This document shows, one piece after another, positions 5,883 through 6,286 of a stretch of 6,286 nt of DNA. Position 1 is the stretch's first letter; the number at the start of each line of letters is the position of its first letter. The translations under genes were made by a program, and so were the position numbers. Source of the stretch: Gemmatimonadales bacterium (GTDB lineage Bacteria; Gemmatimonadota; Gemmatimonadetes; Gemmatimonadales; GWC2-71-9); the NCBI GenBank assembly GCA_030601605.1, contig JAUVTI010000114.1, forward strand, positions 1 through 6,286. The letters are read 5' to 3'. The notes beneath the pieces were generated by a model. That model was given only the letters and a program-made list of their open reading frames with translations, was not told the origin of the DNA and made no database searches.

Positions 5883-6248
5883 TCAACAGTCACCGCCTCC
5901 ACAGACGATTATGGCGGCCACGGCCAAGAAGAGGCCGCCAACCAGGACTACTCCGCCAACGATGGCCAAAGTGGTCTTGACGGCGTCGCCCTCCCTGAGT
6001 TCCAAGGCCGACACGTTGGCGAGCGGGATGCTCCTTTGCTCACCGTCAACAGACCCCGTGAGAGTGTCGCCGGTTACTGCCGGGTGCTCGAGCAGTACCT
6101 GCGACCCATCCGCAAGCGTCACTTGCACCTTGTCGGGCTGCTCATCTTCAAGCACCTGCTGTGGGCTGGCCTCCTGCGTTTTCCACGAGGTACACGCTAC
6201 CAGGTAGCACGGCAGCAGGATGCAAGCGATGAGGCGTCTTACGGTCAT
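5883..6248 (-). CDS. Small predicted lipoprotein with a C-terminal hydrophobic segment (unit 2)
   Basis: This 121-residue protein has a clear lipoprotein signal peptide (MTVRRLIACILLPCYLVAC: two Arg near the start, a hydrophobic core and lipobox LVAC, with Cys19 as the lipid-bearing residue). A hydrophilic middle, about residues 29-85, has KVQVTLADGSQVLLEHPAV and DTLTGSVDGEQRSIPLANVS, a pattern of short beta strands separated by D-G turns that suggests a small beta-barrel or SH3-like fold. Residues about 90-116 are strongly hydrophobic and Gly/Val-rich, long enough to cross or enter a membrane, and the protein ends CGGGDC. Such a protein would be held in the envelope both by lipid and by the C-terminal segment. 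A G-rich leader (AAGGGGGAG, then 2 nt) precedes the ATG and is shared with unit 1. The gene is 54 bp upstream of the frameshifted sister, so the two are probably co-transcribed. I do not recognise a named family, and function is unknown. Confidence 0.78.
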   Translation of the reverse strand: MTVRRLIACILLPCYLVACTSWKTQEASPQQVLEDEQPDKVQVTLADGSQVLLEHPAVTGDTLTGSVDGEQRSIPLANVSALELREGDAVKTTLAIVGGVVLVGGLFLAVAAIIVCGGGDC

Positions 6249-6286
6249 GGCTCCCCCTTGCTCGTCAGAACGGTGTCCGGCGCGGG

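Larger units (their letters stand above)
5434..6286. repeat. Tandem duplication, period about 420 bp, two units and the edge of a third
   Basis: Unit 1 covers about 5434-5849 and unit 2 about 5850-6270. Each unit holds the 3' flank, a complete lipoprotein gene on the minus strand and its leader. A 19-bp sequence (CAGCGCCCGGCGCGGGGCC) marks the left edge of both units at 5434 and 5850. A diverged form begins at 6271 after the same CGTCAGAAC lead-in seen at 5842-5850. The two gene starts are 420 bp apart and the two stops 416 bp apart. Identity is uneven: the signal-peptide segments 5780-5828 and 6200-6248 match at 46 of 49 bases, while the C-terminal coding parts are clearly diverged. The window ends 16 bases into the third edge, so whether a third gene follows cannot be seen. 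Confidence 0.8.

Noticed and set aside
5467..5886. A 139-codon minus-strand gene starting at 5886
   Set aside because: Its first 45 or so codons read the spacer and the signal-peptide region out of frame. The duplicate shows the real start at 5828, with a one-base deletion.
5462..6207. Plus-strand open frames at 5462-5722 and 5800-6207, each antisense to a lipoprotein copy
   Set aside because: They resemble each other only because the underlying DNA is duplicated. They are Ser/Thr/Pro-rich and have no signal peptide, while the minus strand has lipoboxes and G-rich leaders.
1..6286. tRNA, rRNA, CRISPR array, transposase or integrase
   Set aside because: I found no cloverleaf-like sequence, short regularly spaced repeats or mobile-element motifs. 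The only direct repeats are the 420-bp lipoprotein units and short GC-rich sequences.

Overview
The window is GC-rich, densely coded bacterial DNA with no RNA gene, insertion sequence or CRISPR array that I can see. The best hint of its source is the regulator at 2757-5411. It joins a winged-helix/BTAD transcription activator to a TolB/FlgO-like domain and a TPR tail, an architecture I associate mainly with Gemmatimonadota. That assignment is inference, not proof.

Layout. (1) Bases 1-2647, minus strand: an operon of tightly overlapping genes, read right to left. A GMC-family FAD oxidoreductase (2647-968) overlaps a Gfo/Idh/MocA NAD(P)-dependent dehydrogenase (1041 to beyond base 1) by 74 bp. 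The dehydrogenase is in turn overlapped by what looks like the first 29 codons of a third gene (89 to beyond base 1). All three starts have a Shine-Dalgarno match on the minus strand. (2) Bases 2648-2756: a 109-bp divergent intergenic region with a weak candidate promoter for the plus strand and a short direct repeat. (3) Bases 2757-5411, plus strand: the large BTAD/TPR regulator, divergent from the oxidoreductase operon and therefore a candidate regulator of it. (4) Bases 5412-5466: a short convergent gap holding a GC-rich hairpin. (5) Bases 5434-6286, minus strand: a tandem duplication with a period of about 420 bp. Each unit carries a small lipoprotein gene with a C-terminal hydrophobic segment. 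The unit at 5883-6248 is intact. The unit at 5467-5828 has lost one base after codon 28, so its signal peptide and its body are in different frames. The right window edge starts with the sequence that ends or begins a unit, so a third copy may lie just outside.

How the parts fit. The two oxidoreductases are probably made together and may act in sequence on one alcohol or sugar-type substrate; the substrate cannot be read from the sequence. The lipoprotein array faces away from the regulator and appears to be a separate, recently duplicated envelope module. I do not see a complete novel system. The most useful leads are the tandem lipoprotein array with its frameshifted member and the divergent regulator-operon pair.
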